34,239 bases of DNA from Ruminococcus sp. (GCA_022779485.1 JALFTC010000013.1:1-34239), one strand, 5' to 3'; shown: positions 8,206 through 17,464, numbered from the stretch's first letter. Numbers and translations are program-made. Notes: generated by a model not told the origin, from the letters alone.

Positions 8206-9399
8206 CTACTTCTTAAATTTCCTGAAAATAGCTTTAAAGGGATGCCTCAACGCATACTTGAGGTCGCTGATTCTCTTGTCGTTTTTCTCAACTCGCTTTT
8301 TCAGCTTATTAAGTTCTTTTGTTAAAGAGGCAATATTTTTTGCGTTTTCTTTCTCCTTGTCCTGCAACATTTTATTTTCTGTATGCAGTCCACGGCAAAC
8401 GCTGTACAGGAACATTACAGTTTCGTCAGCAACAACAGGGTTGTCCCTTGACCACTTCTTAATTCCGTCCTTAACATCCTTAAACAAAGGCTTTCCGTCA
8501 CCAATATACTCTTGTGCAATTCGGTTATTGCCCTCTTCAAATTGTGCCATCAATTCCTGTGTTTCTTCACTGGACAGGTATTTTTCGTTGCACTTTGGAA
8601 GATTATCCTCACATTCCTTGAGAATTCCTACAACATATTTGTTTTCATCATTTTCAAACTTGCCAAGTGCATTTAGTTTTCGCTTAATTTCTCCGGAGTT
8701 AAGTCCTGTACCCACATTTAGGTCGTCATCAAGAGGAGCATACTCCTCTGTAAGCTCCAAACCGAATATGTGGAGGAAATCTGCAATAACATCGCCTTTG
8801 TAAAAGAAATCTCTGTCAAAACGCTTTACGATAATATTTTCTTTTCCCAAAATTTCTGCTATTCCGTCAATCTTTTCACAGTACTCAACGATTGCTCGCC
8901 TTTCGGTTAAGCACCTGTTAAGATATTCTTCAAAAGAATCGCTGTGGGAGTTTATTGCCTTTAAAAGCTGATTATATCTTGACTGTAAAAACTCGTCCTG
9001 ACGGCGAAGATACACAATCACCTTGACGCAGTAGTTGTGCTTTTCCCCCTCTTCCTTTAGCATATCCCAAAGGTCCTTGCGGTAAAAGCAGGTTGCCCAC
9101 CAAATACTTTCGTCAGAAAGTATGATGTTATCGTGCTCTTCAAACAGCTTTGCAATATGGGCAAGTCCTTCACGGCGGATTTTGCCCTCGTACTTATACC
9201 TTCTTTTTCCCTGTTCGTTCTTGATTATTCCAAAGAGGAAGTGAGCGTTCCTGTCAGGTACAATATTCTCGTAGGTGTGAAAGCTTTCGGGGTAATAAAA
9301 TCCCTTCTCAGACAGCAAATCCCTGTTTTTTACACAAAAATTCTGTATTGAAGTTGTAGCAGTCTTTGGTATTCCTATATGCAGGTAAAGTGTTTTCAT
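8206..9399 (-). CDS. PAPS-dependent sulfotransferase with C-terminal coiled coil
   Basis: The product is 397 residues. The N terminus HIGIPKTATTSIQ (residues 7-19) is the 5'-phosphosulfate-binding loop of sulfotransferases. VYLRRQDEFLQSRY (129-142) fits the 3'-phosphate-binding region, with Arg132 and Ser140 eight apart as in known enzymes. Residues about 345-380 form a lysine/glutamate-rich coiled coil. The last 15 residues (ALRHPFKAIFRKFKK) are basic and amphipathic, like the membrane-touching tails of cell-surface glycan enzymes. It should move sulfate from PAPS onto an unknown acceptor. GGAGG precedes the ATG. It lies 12 bases after cysNC, so it is cotranscribed with the genes that make its donor. 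The acceptor could be a surface polysaccharide, lipid or small molecule; the tail favours a membrane-bound one. Confidence 0.85.
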   Translation of the reverse strand: MKTLYLHIGIPKTATTSIQNFCVKNRDLLSEKGFYYPESFHTYENIVPDRNAHFLFGIIKNEQGKRRYKYEGKIRREGLAHIAKLFEEHDNIILSDESIWWATCFYRKDLWDMLKEEGEKHNYCVKVIVYLRRQDEFLQSRYNQLLKAINSHSDSFEEYLNRCLTERRAIVEYCEKIDGIAEILGKENIIVKRFDRDFFYKGDVIADFLHIFGLELTEEYAPLDDDLNVGTGLNSGEIKRKLNALGKFENDENKYVVGILKECEDNLPKCNEKYLSSEETQELMAQFEEGNNRIAQEYIGDGKPLFKDVKDGIKKWSRDNPVVADETVMFLYSVCRGLHTENKMLQDKEKENAKNIASLTKELNKLKKRVEKNDKRISDLKYALRHPFKAIFRKFKK

Positions 9400-9411
9400 T
9401 TTTGCCTCCGA

Positions 9412-11235
9412 TTACAGGAGAGGTGAAAGTTTCTCCATAATTATATCAACACATTCGTCAATGGTGTGTTTGCTTGTATCAACTGTAATGTCAGGGTTCT
9501 CCGGTTCTTCATAAGGACTGTTTATTCCTGTAAAGTTCTCGATTTCTCCCCTGCGAGCCTTTTTGTAAAGACCCTTTACATCACGCTGTTCGCAAACCTC
9601 AATAGGTGTGCTGATATATACTTCAATAAAGTCCTCGCCGATAATATCCTTTGCATTTCTTCTGTCCCTTGTGAAAGGAGAGATAAATGAGGTGAGGACA
9701 ATAAGTCCTGCATCATTCATCAGCTTTGAGGTTTCGGCAATTCTTCTGATATTCTCAATTCTGTCGGCTTCGCTAAAGCCAAGGTTTTTGTTAAGTCCCA
9801 TACGCACATTGTCGCCGTCAAGGAGCATTGTGTGTTTACCAAGGGCAACTAATCTCTTTTCAAGCTCGTTTGCAACGGTTGATTTTCCCGAGCCGGAAAG
9901 ACCGGTAAACCAAATTGTCCTTGCCTTTTGGTTAAGGGACTGTTCCCTTGACTTTTTGGTAATATCCATCTGGTGCCATGTGAGGTTGTTACTTCTTCCG
10001 ATGGATTCAATTACAACACCGCAGGCTGAGGTCATATGGGTAATTCTGTCTATGAGGATAAGGGCACCAAGGGACTTGTTGTTCTCAAATAGGTCAAATA
10101 CAATTTTTGACGGAACAGCAATTTCGCACCTTGCAATCTCGTTTTTGTAAATTCGGTCGGTGGCAACCTCTTCACCTGTGTTTACATCAATTTTGTATTT
10201 GATGTTCATTACTGTTGCAGGTGTCATACGAGTGCCTAACTTCATATAGAAGTTTTTGCCTGTAACAAGCTTTGTGTCGTCCATCCAAAGGATAGTTGCC
10301 GAAAACAGGGTGTTTACGCAAAGCTCTGCATCCTTTACAAGAACGCATCCCCTTGAAATATCAATTTCTCTGTCAAGACAAATGGTTACTGCGTAGCCCT
10401 CACAGCTTTCATTAACATCCTTGTCACTTTGATAAATCTTTGTAACAACGGCACTTTCACCACTTGGCAAAACGGTGATTTTGTCACCAACTGCAACCTT
10501 TCCGCTTTCTATCTGACCTTGGAAACCTCTGAAGTCGTAGCTTGGTCTGCAAACCCTTTGCACAGGCATAGTAAAGCCTGTTTCAGATGGGTCTTGACTT
10601 ACATCTACATTTTCAAGGTATTTCAGCAGTGTATCACCTGTGTACCAAGGCATAGTTGCGGATTTTTCGGTGATGTTGTCACCCTCTGTTGCAGAAACAG
10701 GAATAATCTCCACTGTGTCATACTCAAATTCTGCAAGTAGAACCTTAATTGACTTTTTAATCTTCTTGTATTCCTTTTGACTGTAGTTGATAAGGTCCAT
10801 CTTATTAACGGCAAACACAAAGTGCTTGATACCCATAAGTGAGCAAATTCTTGTGTGCCTTCTTGTCTGGGTAAGAACACCCTTGCTTGCGTCAACAAGA
10901 ATTACTGCAAGGTCTGCAAAGGACGCACCAACAGCCATATTTCTTGTGTATTCCTCGTGTCCCGGTGTGTCGGCAACAATAAAGGAACGGTTTTCGGTGG
11001 TAAAGTAGCGGTATGCAACATCAATGGTGATGCCCTGCTCCCTTTCTGCCATAAGTCCGTCAAGCAGAAGTGAATAGTCAATTTCGCCACCTCTTGAGCC
11101 TACCTTGGAGTCAAGTTCAAGGGATTCCTCTTGGTCGGTAAAGAGTAGCTTTGCATCATACAGCATATGTCCGATAAGCGTTGATTTTCCGTCGTCAACA
11201 CTTCCGCAGGTTATAAATTTAAGTAAAGTATCCAT
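9412..11235 (-). CDS. cysNC: bifunctional sulfate adenylyltransferase large subunit / APS kinase
   Basis: This 607-residue fusion catalyses two steps of PAPS synthesis. Residues 1 to about 420 are CysN, the GTPase that drives ATP sulfurylase: P-loop GSVDDGKS (11-18), DTPGH (89-93) and NKMD (144-147), then the beta-barrel domains. Residues 437-607 are CysC, the APS kinase: P-loop GLSGSGKS (445-452), LDGDNVRMGLNKNLGF and SFISPFTRDR. Both active sites look intact. Its ATG overlaps the cysD stop codon as TAATG, a sign of coupled translation. Together with CysD it makes APS and then PAPS in the cytoplasm. The fused kinase means PAPS is the intended product, not APS. Confidence 0.97.
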   Translation of the reverse strand: MDTLLKFITCGSVDDGKSTLIGHMLYDAKLLFTDQEESLELDSKVGSRGGEIDYSLLLDGLMAEREQGITIDVAYRYFTTENRSFIVADTPGHEEYTRNMAVGASFADLAVILVDASKGVLTQTRRHTRICSLMGIKHFVFAVNKMDLINYSQKEYKKIKKSIKVLLAEFEYDTVEIIPVSATEGDNITEKSATMPWYTGDTLLKYLENVDVSQDPSETGFTMPVQRVCRPSYDFRGFQGQIESGKVAVGDKITVLPSGESAVVTKIYQSDKDVNESCEGYAVTICLDREIDISRGCVLVKDAELCVNTLFSATILWMDDTKLVTGKNFYMKLGTRMTPATVMNIKYKIDVNTGEEVATDRIYKNEIARCEIAVPSKIVFDLFENNKSLGALILIDRITHMTSACGVVIESIGRSNNLTWHQMDITKKSREQSLNQKARTIWFTGLSGSGKSTVANELEKRLVALGKHTMLLDGDNVRMGLNKNLGFSEADRIENIRRIAETSKLMNDAGLIVLTSFISPFTRDRRNAKDIIGEDFIEVYISTPIEVCEQRDVKGLYKKARRGEIENFTGINSPYEEPENPDITVDTSKHTIDECVDIIMEKLSPLL

Positions 11236-12128
11236 TAGAAGTAACCCTCCCTTTTTCTCTTTTCCATACTTGCTTCTCCGCCGTCCTTGTCAATAACTCG
11301 GCTTGTTCTCTCGGATGAAACAGCACTAAGGGTTTCTTCAATAATTTCATCAAGGGTTGTGGCGTCACTTTCTACACCGCCGGAAAGCGGGTAGCATCCC
11401 AATGTGCGGAAACGCACCTTTTTCATCATTGGCTTTTCGCCGGGATTTAATCTCATACGGTCATCGTCAACCATAATAAGGTTGCCGTCACGCTCAACAA
11501 CAGGTCTTTCGTCAGCAAAGTAAAGCGGAACAATGTCGATATTTTCCCTCTTAATATACTGCCAGATGTCCTTTTCTGTCCAGTTGGAAATAGGGAAAAC
11601 ACGAATACTCTCGCCCTTGTTTATCTCTGTGTTAAACAGCTTCCACATTTCGGGACGCTGATTTTTAGGGTCCCAAGCCTGCTCCTTGTTACGGAAAGAG
11701 AAAATTCTCTCCTTTGCTCGGCTTTTTTCCTCATCACGGCGACCGCCGCCAAAGGCTGCTGTAAAGCCGTACTTGTTAAGAGCCTGCTTTAAAGCCTGTG
11801 TTTTCATAATATCTGTGTAGGACGCACCGTGGTCAAATGGGTTGATGCCCTGCTTTACACCCTCTTCGTTGATGTAAACCAGCATATCAATTCCGTACTT
11901 TTCTGCAATCTTGTCACGAAATTCTATCATCTCTCTAAACTTCCATGTTGTGTCAACATGAAGGAAAGGAAACGGTGGCTTTTCGGGATAAAAAGCCTTT
12001 AGTGCAAGGTGTAGCATTACAGAGGAGTCCTTGCCGATAGAGTACAGCATAACCGGTTTTTCACACTCGGCGGCAACCTCACGCATAATGTAAATTGCCT
12101 CTGCCTCCAGTTTGTCTAAATGATTCAT
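11235..12128 (-). CDS. cysD: sulfate adenylyltransferase subunit 2
   Basis: This 297-residue PP-loop ATP sulfurylase subunit joins ATP and sulfate to give APS, powered by CysN. It shows [13 protein letters not shown] (PP-loop), [34 protein letters not shown] and TLGCYPLSG, all characteristic of CysD. The frame opens at a GTG (12137), but the AGGTGA containing that GTG sits at the right distance to serve as ribosome binding site for the ATG at 12128, so the latter is chosen. It is the first gene of the sulfation operon. A 160-bp palindromic element begins 32 bases upstream. No convincing promoter is seen, only AT-rich -10-like boxes near 12350-12369. Confidence 0.96.
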   Translation of the reverse strand: MNHLDKLEAEAIYIMREVAAECEKPVMLYSIGKDSSVMLHLALKAFYPEKPPFPFLHVDTTWKFREMIEFRDKIAEKYGIDMLVYINEEGVKQGINPFDHGASYTDIMKTQALKQALNKYGFTAAFGGGRRDEEKSRAKERIFSFRNKEQAWDPKNQRPEMWKLFNTEINKGESIRVFPISNWTEKDIWQYIKRENIDIVPLYFADERPVVERDGNLIMVDDDRMRLNPGEKPMMKKVRFRTLGCYPLSGGVESDATTLDEIIEETLSAVSSERTSRVIDKDGGEASMEKRKREGYF

Positions 12129-12160
12129 TTTCTTCACCTAATTCAGTTAATAAAATATCA

Positions 12161-12320
12161 GGAACCACTGATTAAATCACTTTACACATCTTGTTTGCAT
12201 ATTTTTCAACCGTTAGCCCAAAAAATCTTCAGAGTACTGTCAGTATTCCTGCGGTTTTTTGAACTAACCGACAAAAAATCTGACAGCCCTTTATGTGCAA
12301 ATGATTTAATCAGTTTTTCC
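12161..12320. repeat. 160-bp palindromic element with terminal inverted repeats (copy A)
   Basis: The terminal repeats are at 12161-12179 and 12302-12320 and match 17 of 19. The two halves are imperfect complements over nearly the whole length, folding into one hairpin of about 75 bp with its tip near 12240 (TACT-GTC-AGTA). It is closely similar to the copy at 16570-16732. It carries no coding frame and no clear target-site duplication. It lies in the region between cysD and the two-component system (12129-12450), which otherwise holds only the candidate promoters. Confidence 0.88.
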
Positions 12321-12349
12321 ATAGTATAAGTTTTTACATACACCTAACC

Positions 12350-12355
12350 ATTATA
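12350..12355 (-). promoter_or_regulatory. possible -10 box for the cysD operon
   Basis: There is a minus-strand TATAAT, with another at 12364-12369, but no recognisable -35 at proper spacing. If used, the whole of palindromic copy A would be in the cysD leader. The evidence is weak. Confidence 0.3.
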
Positions 12356-12380
12356 CTATAATGATTATAAATTGATTTTC

Positions 12381-12409
12381 TTGAAGAATTATTGAAAATC
12401 GTATATAAT
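12381..12409 (+). promoter_or_regulatory. promoter of the two-component system
   Basis: TTGAAG (12381-12386) and TATAAT (12404-12409) are 17 bp apart, and the predicted start is near 12416. Confidence 0.75.
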
Positions 12410-12450
12410 TGTATCACATATTAATTAATTTTGCAAAAGAAAGTGAAAAA

Positions 12451-13131
12451 ATGAGAATTCTTATTATTGAAGATTACTACCCTTTGGCTGATACGGTGGC
12501 AACTGTACTTCGCAAGGAGCATTACATAGTTGATGTGGTTGGTGACGGTGAAGAGGGCTACGAGTATGCTATGACAGGAATTTACGACCTTGCAATCCTT
12601 GACCTTATGTTGCCGAAAATGAGTGGCTATAAGGTGCTGGAAAAGCTCCGCAGTGAACATAACACTCTCCCTGTGCTGATACTGTCTGCAAAATCCGAGC
12701 TTGACGACAAGGTAAAGGCATTTAAGTGCGGTGCTGACGACTATATGCAAAAGCCCTTTGAAATTGAAGAGCTGGTTATGCGTGTTGGTGCAATTATCAA
12801 AAGGAGCAGTGGCGGTGATACACCCGACCCAAGCTGTGGAAATTTAGTCCTTGATGTTCACTCCTGTCTTGTTTTGAACAGTGATAATAACAAATCCCTG
12901 AAAATATCCGGCAAGGAGCTACAGTTACTTGAAATGCTTTTGTACAACAAAAATCAAGTGCTGACCAAAAGCCAAATTACAGATAAAATATGGGGATATG
13001 ACGCCAACGCAGAGTACAACAATGTTGAGGTTTATGTGTCCTTTTTAAGAAGAAAAATCAAAAGTATGCAATGCAACGCCAACATTCGTTCTGTAAGAGG
13101 AGTTGGCTACACCATGGAGATAGAAGAATGA
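12451..13131 (+). CDS. OmpR/PhoB-family response regulator
   Basis: The product is 226 residues. The receiver domain (1 to about 115) has acidic E7-D8, the phosphoacceptor Asp51 (LAILDLMLP) and Lys101 (KPF). The winged-helix DNA-binding domain (about 130-226) ends with the typical VRGVGYTME. The ATG at 12451 was chosen because it starts the receiver fold (MRILIIEDYY); the upstream extension contains the promoter. The ribosome binding site is weak. It overlaps the kinase gene by four bases (ATGA). It is divergent from cysD, so sulfation control is conceivable, but nothing in the sequence proves it. Confidence 0.95.
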   Translation: MRILIIEDYYPLADTVATVLRKEHYIVDVVGDGEEGYEYAMTGIYDLAILDLMLPKMSGYKVLEKLRSEHNTLPVLILSAKSELDDKVKAFKCGADDYMQKPFEIEELVMRVGAIIKRSSGGDTPDPSCGNLVLDVHSCLVLNSDNNKSLKISGKELQLLEMLLYNKNQVLTKSQITDKIWGYDANAEYNNVEVYVSFLRRKIKSMQCNANIRSVRGVGYTMEIEE

Positions 13132-14330
13132 CAAAGAATCTACGAAAAAGAATTATAATAGTGCTGATGACGCTTTTCACCATTACTCTTTTGGGTACGC
13201 TGATTGCCGTAAATGTGCTGAACTACAATGTAAACCTAAAGCATCAGCGAATGGCTATAAGAGATGATGTAAGGCACTACGGTGTGGAGGTCTTTTGCGG
13301 TCAGGTAAAGAATAATATTAAGATAAGCGAATACGACTACTGCACCTGTGTTGTGCTGACAGACAATACCGTTGTGGTTATGTCAAACCAGCTTCCGGAC
13401 TATTCCTCGAAAGAAATGAAAAAGATAACCAGGGAACTTTCACACCAAAATCTTTCCAGCGGTTCATACAAGGACCTTGTTTTTGTTGAGGCTGACCGAA
13501 AAAGCGGTAACAGGGTTTATATCTTCTCCGACAACAGAACTGCAAAGGAAAATTCAAAAAATTTCTTAATATTCTCTGTTATCATTTTTGTTATCGGTTT
13601 ACTTATCCTTTCGGGAGTAGCTTATCTACTATCAAAATGGATGATAAAGCCAACTGAAGATTCCATAAAAGCCGAAAAGGAATTTATGTCAAATATCAGT
13701 CACGACCTAAAGACTCCTATTACAATAATCAAGGCTAATGCGGATATGCTGGAGGGAGAATTCGGTCGCAACAAGCAAATTGAGTACATCCGTCAGGAAA
13801 CAGCAAAAATGAGCAGTATGGTAAACGAAACCCTCACTCTGCTAAGCATTGATTCACCTGTACAGCAGAGAGTTTTTGAAGAATTTGACCTTTCAAGTCT
13901 GCTCTACGAAATGGTTCTTCCCTTTGAAAGTGTCGCCTATGAAAACGGAATAACCTTTGACATAAGCATTGAGGACAAAATTATGCTGTTTGGTGACAGC
14001 GAACAAATAACAAGGCTTATTTCCATACTTATGGATAATGCTATGAGCTACACCAATGAGAACGGCAAGGTAAAAATCAGCGCTTTTAGGACATCTTCAA
14101 AAATACATATTGCTTTTTCCAACACAGGTAAAGAAATTCCAAAGGAAAAACGAGAAAAAATCTTCCGCCGTTTCTATCGTGACAACGAAGAAAGAGGCGG
14201 AAGAGGAAACCACTACGGACTTGGCCTTGCAATAGCCCACAGCGTTGTACAGCTACACCACGGAAAAATCTCTGTAAAATGCGAAAATGGCTTTAACACC
14301 TTTGAAATTGTTTTACCGGCACAGAATTAA
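13128..14330 (+). CDS. membrane sensor histidine kinase
   Basis: The product is 400 residues. Transmembrane segments are at about 9-30 and 146-168, with an extracytoplasmic sensor region of some 115 residues between them that I cannot place. The dimerisation domain has the phosphorylated His192 in FMSNISHDLKTP. The ATPase domain has an N-box (LMDNAMSYTNENG), a weak G1 (SNTGKEIP rather than DxGxG) and GLGLAIAHSVV. There is no clear HAMP domain. The start overlaps the response regulator stop (ATGA), meaning coupled translation; the frame opens further upstream but inside the regulator gene. It should phosphorylate its partner regulator in response to an unknown external signal. Confidence 0.93.
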   Translation: MTKNLRKRIIIVLMTLFTITLLGTLIAVNVLNYNVNLKHQRMAIRDDVRHYGVEVFCGQVKNNIKISEYDYCTCVVLTDNTVVVMSNQLPDYSSKEMKKITRELSHQNLSSGSYKDLVFVEADRKSGNRVYIFSDNRTAKENSKNFLIFSVIIFVIGLLILSGVAYLLSKWMIKPTEDSIKAEKEFMSNISHDLKTPITIIKANADMLEGEFGRNKQIEYIRQETAKMSSMVNETLTLLSIDSPVQQRVFEEFDLSSLLYEMVLPFESVAYENGITFDISIEDKIMLFGDSEQITRLISILMDNAMSYTNENGKVKISAFRTSSKIHIAFSNTGKEIPKEKREKIFRRFYRDNEERGGRGNHYGLGLAIAHSVVQLHHGKISVKCENGFNTFEIVLPAQN

Positions 14331-14359
14331 AAATTTTATTAGACAAGAGGAGTTTTTCT

Positions 14360-14461
14360 ATGACTATGAAAGAGAGAATGTTAAGCGGTAAGCCCTGCCT
14401 TACCTTTGACAGGGAACTGTATGACATAGCAGAAAAACAAGAGAAAAAATGGAATTTCTAA
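14360..14461 (+). pseudogene. N-terminal remnant of a maltose/galactoside O-acetyltransferase (Maa-like)
   Basis: A 33-codon frame with a good ribosome binding site (AGAGGAG) encodes MTMKERMLSGKPCLTFDREL and a short tail, then stops. The opening matches the small N-terminal domain of Maa/LacA-type sugar acetyltransferases, which normally run to about 190-210 residues with left-handed beta-helix repeats; none follow here. A fragment of the palindromic element starts ten bases after the stop. The gene is therefore most likely a truncated relic. A functional micro-protein cannot be excluded. Confidence 0.65.
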
Positions 14462-14470
14462 AAAAATACC

Positions 14471-14490
14471 GATTAAATCAGCGTTGCCCT
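14471..14490. repeat. possible terminal fragment of the palindromic element (copy D)
   Basis: ATTAAATCAGCGTTGCC (14472-14488) matches the right terminus of the full copies (ATTTAATCAGTGTTTCC) at 14 of 17 positions. No other part of the element is present. It sits between the acetyltransferase relic and the SprT-like gene. Confidence 0.4.
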
Positions 14491-14503
14491 AAAAATTATT
14501 TGT

Positions 14504-14998
14504 TCATCTACCGTTGATTATGTACACCTTAAATTTACCCTTGCATTTTGCACAGCGGTATTTTTGAGGGTGTTTAATCAGGGGTGAACGCTTTATTCTG
14601 TAAATCACTTCCCCGCAATTTTGGCATACCGCCATATAACGGGCATCATTTTCAGCGGGAGCTTTTTCCTCACCCTTATAGGTTGTTGTTACATTGTAGC
14701 CCAAGGCTTTCAGCTTTTCTCCATAGGCTTTAAACCTTTTTTGGTGATTAAAGCAACCGTAACAGGTGTGGATAATTTCGTGGGCGACAACATTTTTAAT
14801 TTCGTCAACAGGGTAATCAAGGACAAATTCCGATATTTCTATTGTGAATTTTCCCTCCCTTTTCTTACAACACCCCTGTCGCCTTTTCGCCCGTGAATTA
14901 ATCACAATGGGAACATCCCTTGTGTAGGGGATGTTCAGGCGGTCAAAGTCTGTAAGCACATCTTTGTATATGCTTTGTAAAAGAATGGTTTTATCCAT
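14504..14998 (-). CDS. SprT-like zinc metalloprotein
   Basis: The product is 164 residues. It has the zinc protease signature HEIIH (73-77), a further histidine at 85, and a C-terminal zinc ribbon with C125/C128 and C149/C152. This is the layout of the SprT-like domain family, whose eukaryotic relative SPRTN cuts DNA-protein crosslinks; the bacterial role is poorly defined. The ATG at 14998 was chosen over a GTG at 15007, since GGGTG before it can serve as ribosome binding site. It lies after the guaB terminator, is convergent with the two-component system, and no own promoter was identified. Confidence 0.82.
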   Translation of the reverse strand: MDKTILLQSIYKDVLTDFDRLNIPYTRDVPIVINSRAKRRQGCCKKREGKFTIEISEFVLDYPVDEIKNVVAHEIIHTCYGCFNHQKRFKAYGEKLKALGYNVTTTYKGEEKAPAENDARYMAVCQNCGEVIYRIKRSPLIKHPQKYRCAKCKGKFKVYIINGR

Positions 14999-15021
14999 AA
15001 TATGCACCCGATGTCAAAAAA

Positions 15022-15052
15022 GGCTGTCGCAAAAACTAAAATTGCGACAGCC
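15022..15052 (-). terminator. terminator of guaB
   Basis: A perfect 11-bp stem (GGCTGTCGCAA / TTGCGACAGCC) is followed on the minus strand by TTTTTTGACAT. It begins 13 bases after the guaB stop. Confidence 0.93.
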
Positions 15053-15065
15053 ACTGTTTTTTAAA

Positions 15066-16538
<1,473 letters not shown>

Positions 16539-16569
16539 TCATTCCCCCTAAATAATTCTATCCTATTTC

Positions 16570-16732
16570 AAGGAAACACTGAATAAATCAATTTACACAT
16601 CTTGTGCGCATATTTTCTGTCGGTATGCCCAAAAAATCCTCACAATACGTCAGTATTCCTGCGGTTTTTTGAACATACCAACAAAAAATCTGACTGCACA
16701 ATCTGTGCAAATAATTTAATCAGTGTTTCCTT
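16570..16732. repeat. 163-bp palindromic element with terminal inverted repeats (copy B)
   Basis: The terminal repeats AAGGAAACACTGAATAAAT (16570-16588) and its near complement (16714-16732) bound two arms that pair along their length, with the tip near 16650 (AATAC-GTCA-GTATT). It is in the same orientation as copy A with respect to the downstream minus-strand gene. It lies within the guaB leader. Outside this element, the region 16536-16864 holds only the divergent promoters. Confidence 0.9.
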
Positions 16733-16747
16733 AAGTTATTAATCTTG

Positions 16748-16776
16748 ATTATACCACTTTGATATTATATATTCAA
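16748..16776 (-). promoter_or_regulatory. promoter of guaB
   Basis: On the minus strand, TTGAAT (16771-16776) and TATAAT (16748-16753) are 17 bp apart. The predicted start near 16741 lies just outside palindromic copy B, so the copy is transcribed ahead of guaB. Confidence 0.8.
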
Positions 16777-16807
16777 GAATTTTTTTCATATATTAAATTA
16801 TTTTTTG

Positions 16808-16836
16808 TTGAAAAGATTTTTCCTATGTGATATATT
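16808..16836 (+). promoter_or_regulatory. promoter of the unknown gene at 16865
   Basis: TTGAAA (16808-16813) and TATATT (16831-16836) are 17 bp apart. GGTGGTG precedes the ATG. Confidence 0.7.
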
Positions 16837-16864
16837 AAATGTATAATAATTTGGTGGTGTTTTT

Positions 16865-17347
16865 ATGTCTAAAAAGAAAGAGAATAAGGTTACAAAGTCT
16901 GTGGAGGAGAATATTGTCAAAATCACACAGGCAATTATTAATATTTACACCCTAAAGGAAAAGGCTCTTAACATTCAAACCGACAAAATTGACGACAACA
17001 GCGAAGAAAATCGCCAAAAGCTCTTTGAGGTTAAGTCACAGCTTAGGGATATTCAAAATGAATTTCACTATACTGCAAAGGAGCTTTTTGACAATCCCGA
17101 ATACACAGGCAGAAAAGTTAAGACAAACTACATTGATGAGTTTACAGGTTACGAGCCTACTCCTATAAGAAGATATGCTTACCACGACCTTGAGCTTATG
17201 CTTAGGGAGGACTACGAATTCTGCAAAAATGCTCCTGTTCGCAAAAGCATCAAAAAAATGAACAAGGCAAGGAAAAAATTCTTTAAGCTTAACAACAACT
17301 ACACCAAAGGCACAAAGCTGAAGAAGAACCTTGTAAATATGGTGTAA
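16865..17347 (+). CDS. hypothetical lysine-rich protein
   Basis: I do not recognise this 160-residue protein. It is strongly basic (many Lys), has no signal peptide or membrane segment, and appears mostly helical. A central segment (about residues 80-105) is rich in Tyr and Glu, and the C terminus resembles a nucleic-acid-binding tail (KKMNKARKKFFKL). It has its own promoter and ribosome binding site, is divergent from guaB and ends at a terminator shared with purL, so it is a real single-gene unit. The function is unknown. Confidence 0.72.
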   Translation: MSKKKENKVTKSVEENIVKITQAIINIYTLKEKALNIQTDKIDDNSEENRQKLFEVKSQLRDIQNEFHYTAKELFDNPEYTGRKVKTNYIDEFTGYEPTPIRRYAYHDLELMLREDYEFCKNAPVRKSIKKMNKARKKFFKLNNNYTKGTKLKKNLVNMV

Positions 17348-17400
17348 TATTTTTTGGGTTTTATCTCAAACCAAACAATAACTTAATAAACACGGAAAAA

Positions 17401-17424
17401 AGCGACTGTCACAAGGCAGTCGCT
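17401..17424. terminator. bidirectional hairpin terminator
   Basis: An 8-bp stem (AGCGACTG / CAGTCGCT) is followed by CTTTTCTTT on plus and by TTTTTTCC on minus. It ends the unknown gene (+) and purL (-). Confidence 0.9.
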
Positions 17425-17464
17425 CTTTTCTTTATATTTTAGGATGTTTATGAAGAAAGCAAAA

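Noticed and set aside
8258..8803. 181-codon plus-strand frame opposite the sulfotransferase
   Set aside because: A shadow of the coiled-coil and middle coding region, with a low-complexity Ser/Phe/Leu product and no start signals.
9608..10150. 180-codon plus-strand frame opposite cysNC
   Set aside because: The cysNC frame on the other strand is a complete, motif-rich enzyme; the antisense frame has no known motif or ribosome binding site.
12129..12137. GTG start for cysD (and the similar GTG at 31570 for mnmG and at 15007 for the SprT-like gene)
   Set aside because: In each case the GTG forms part of a ribosome-binding sequence correctly spaced for the ATG nine bases downstream.
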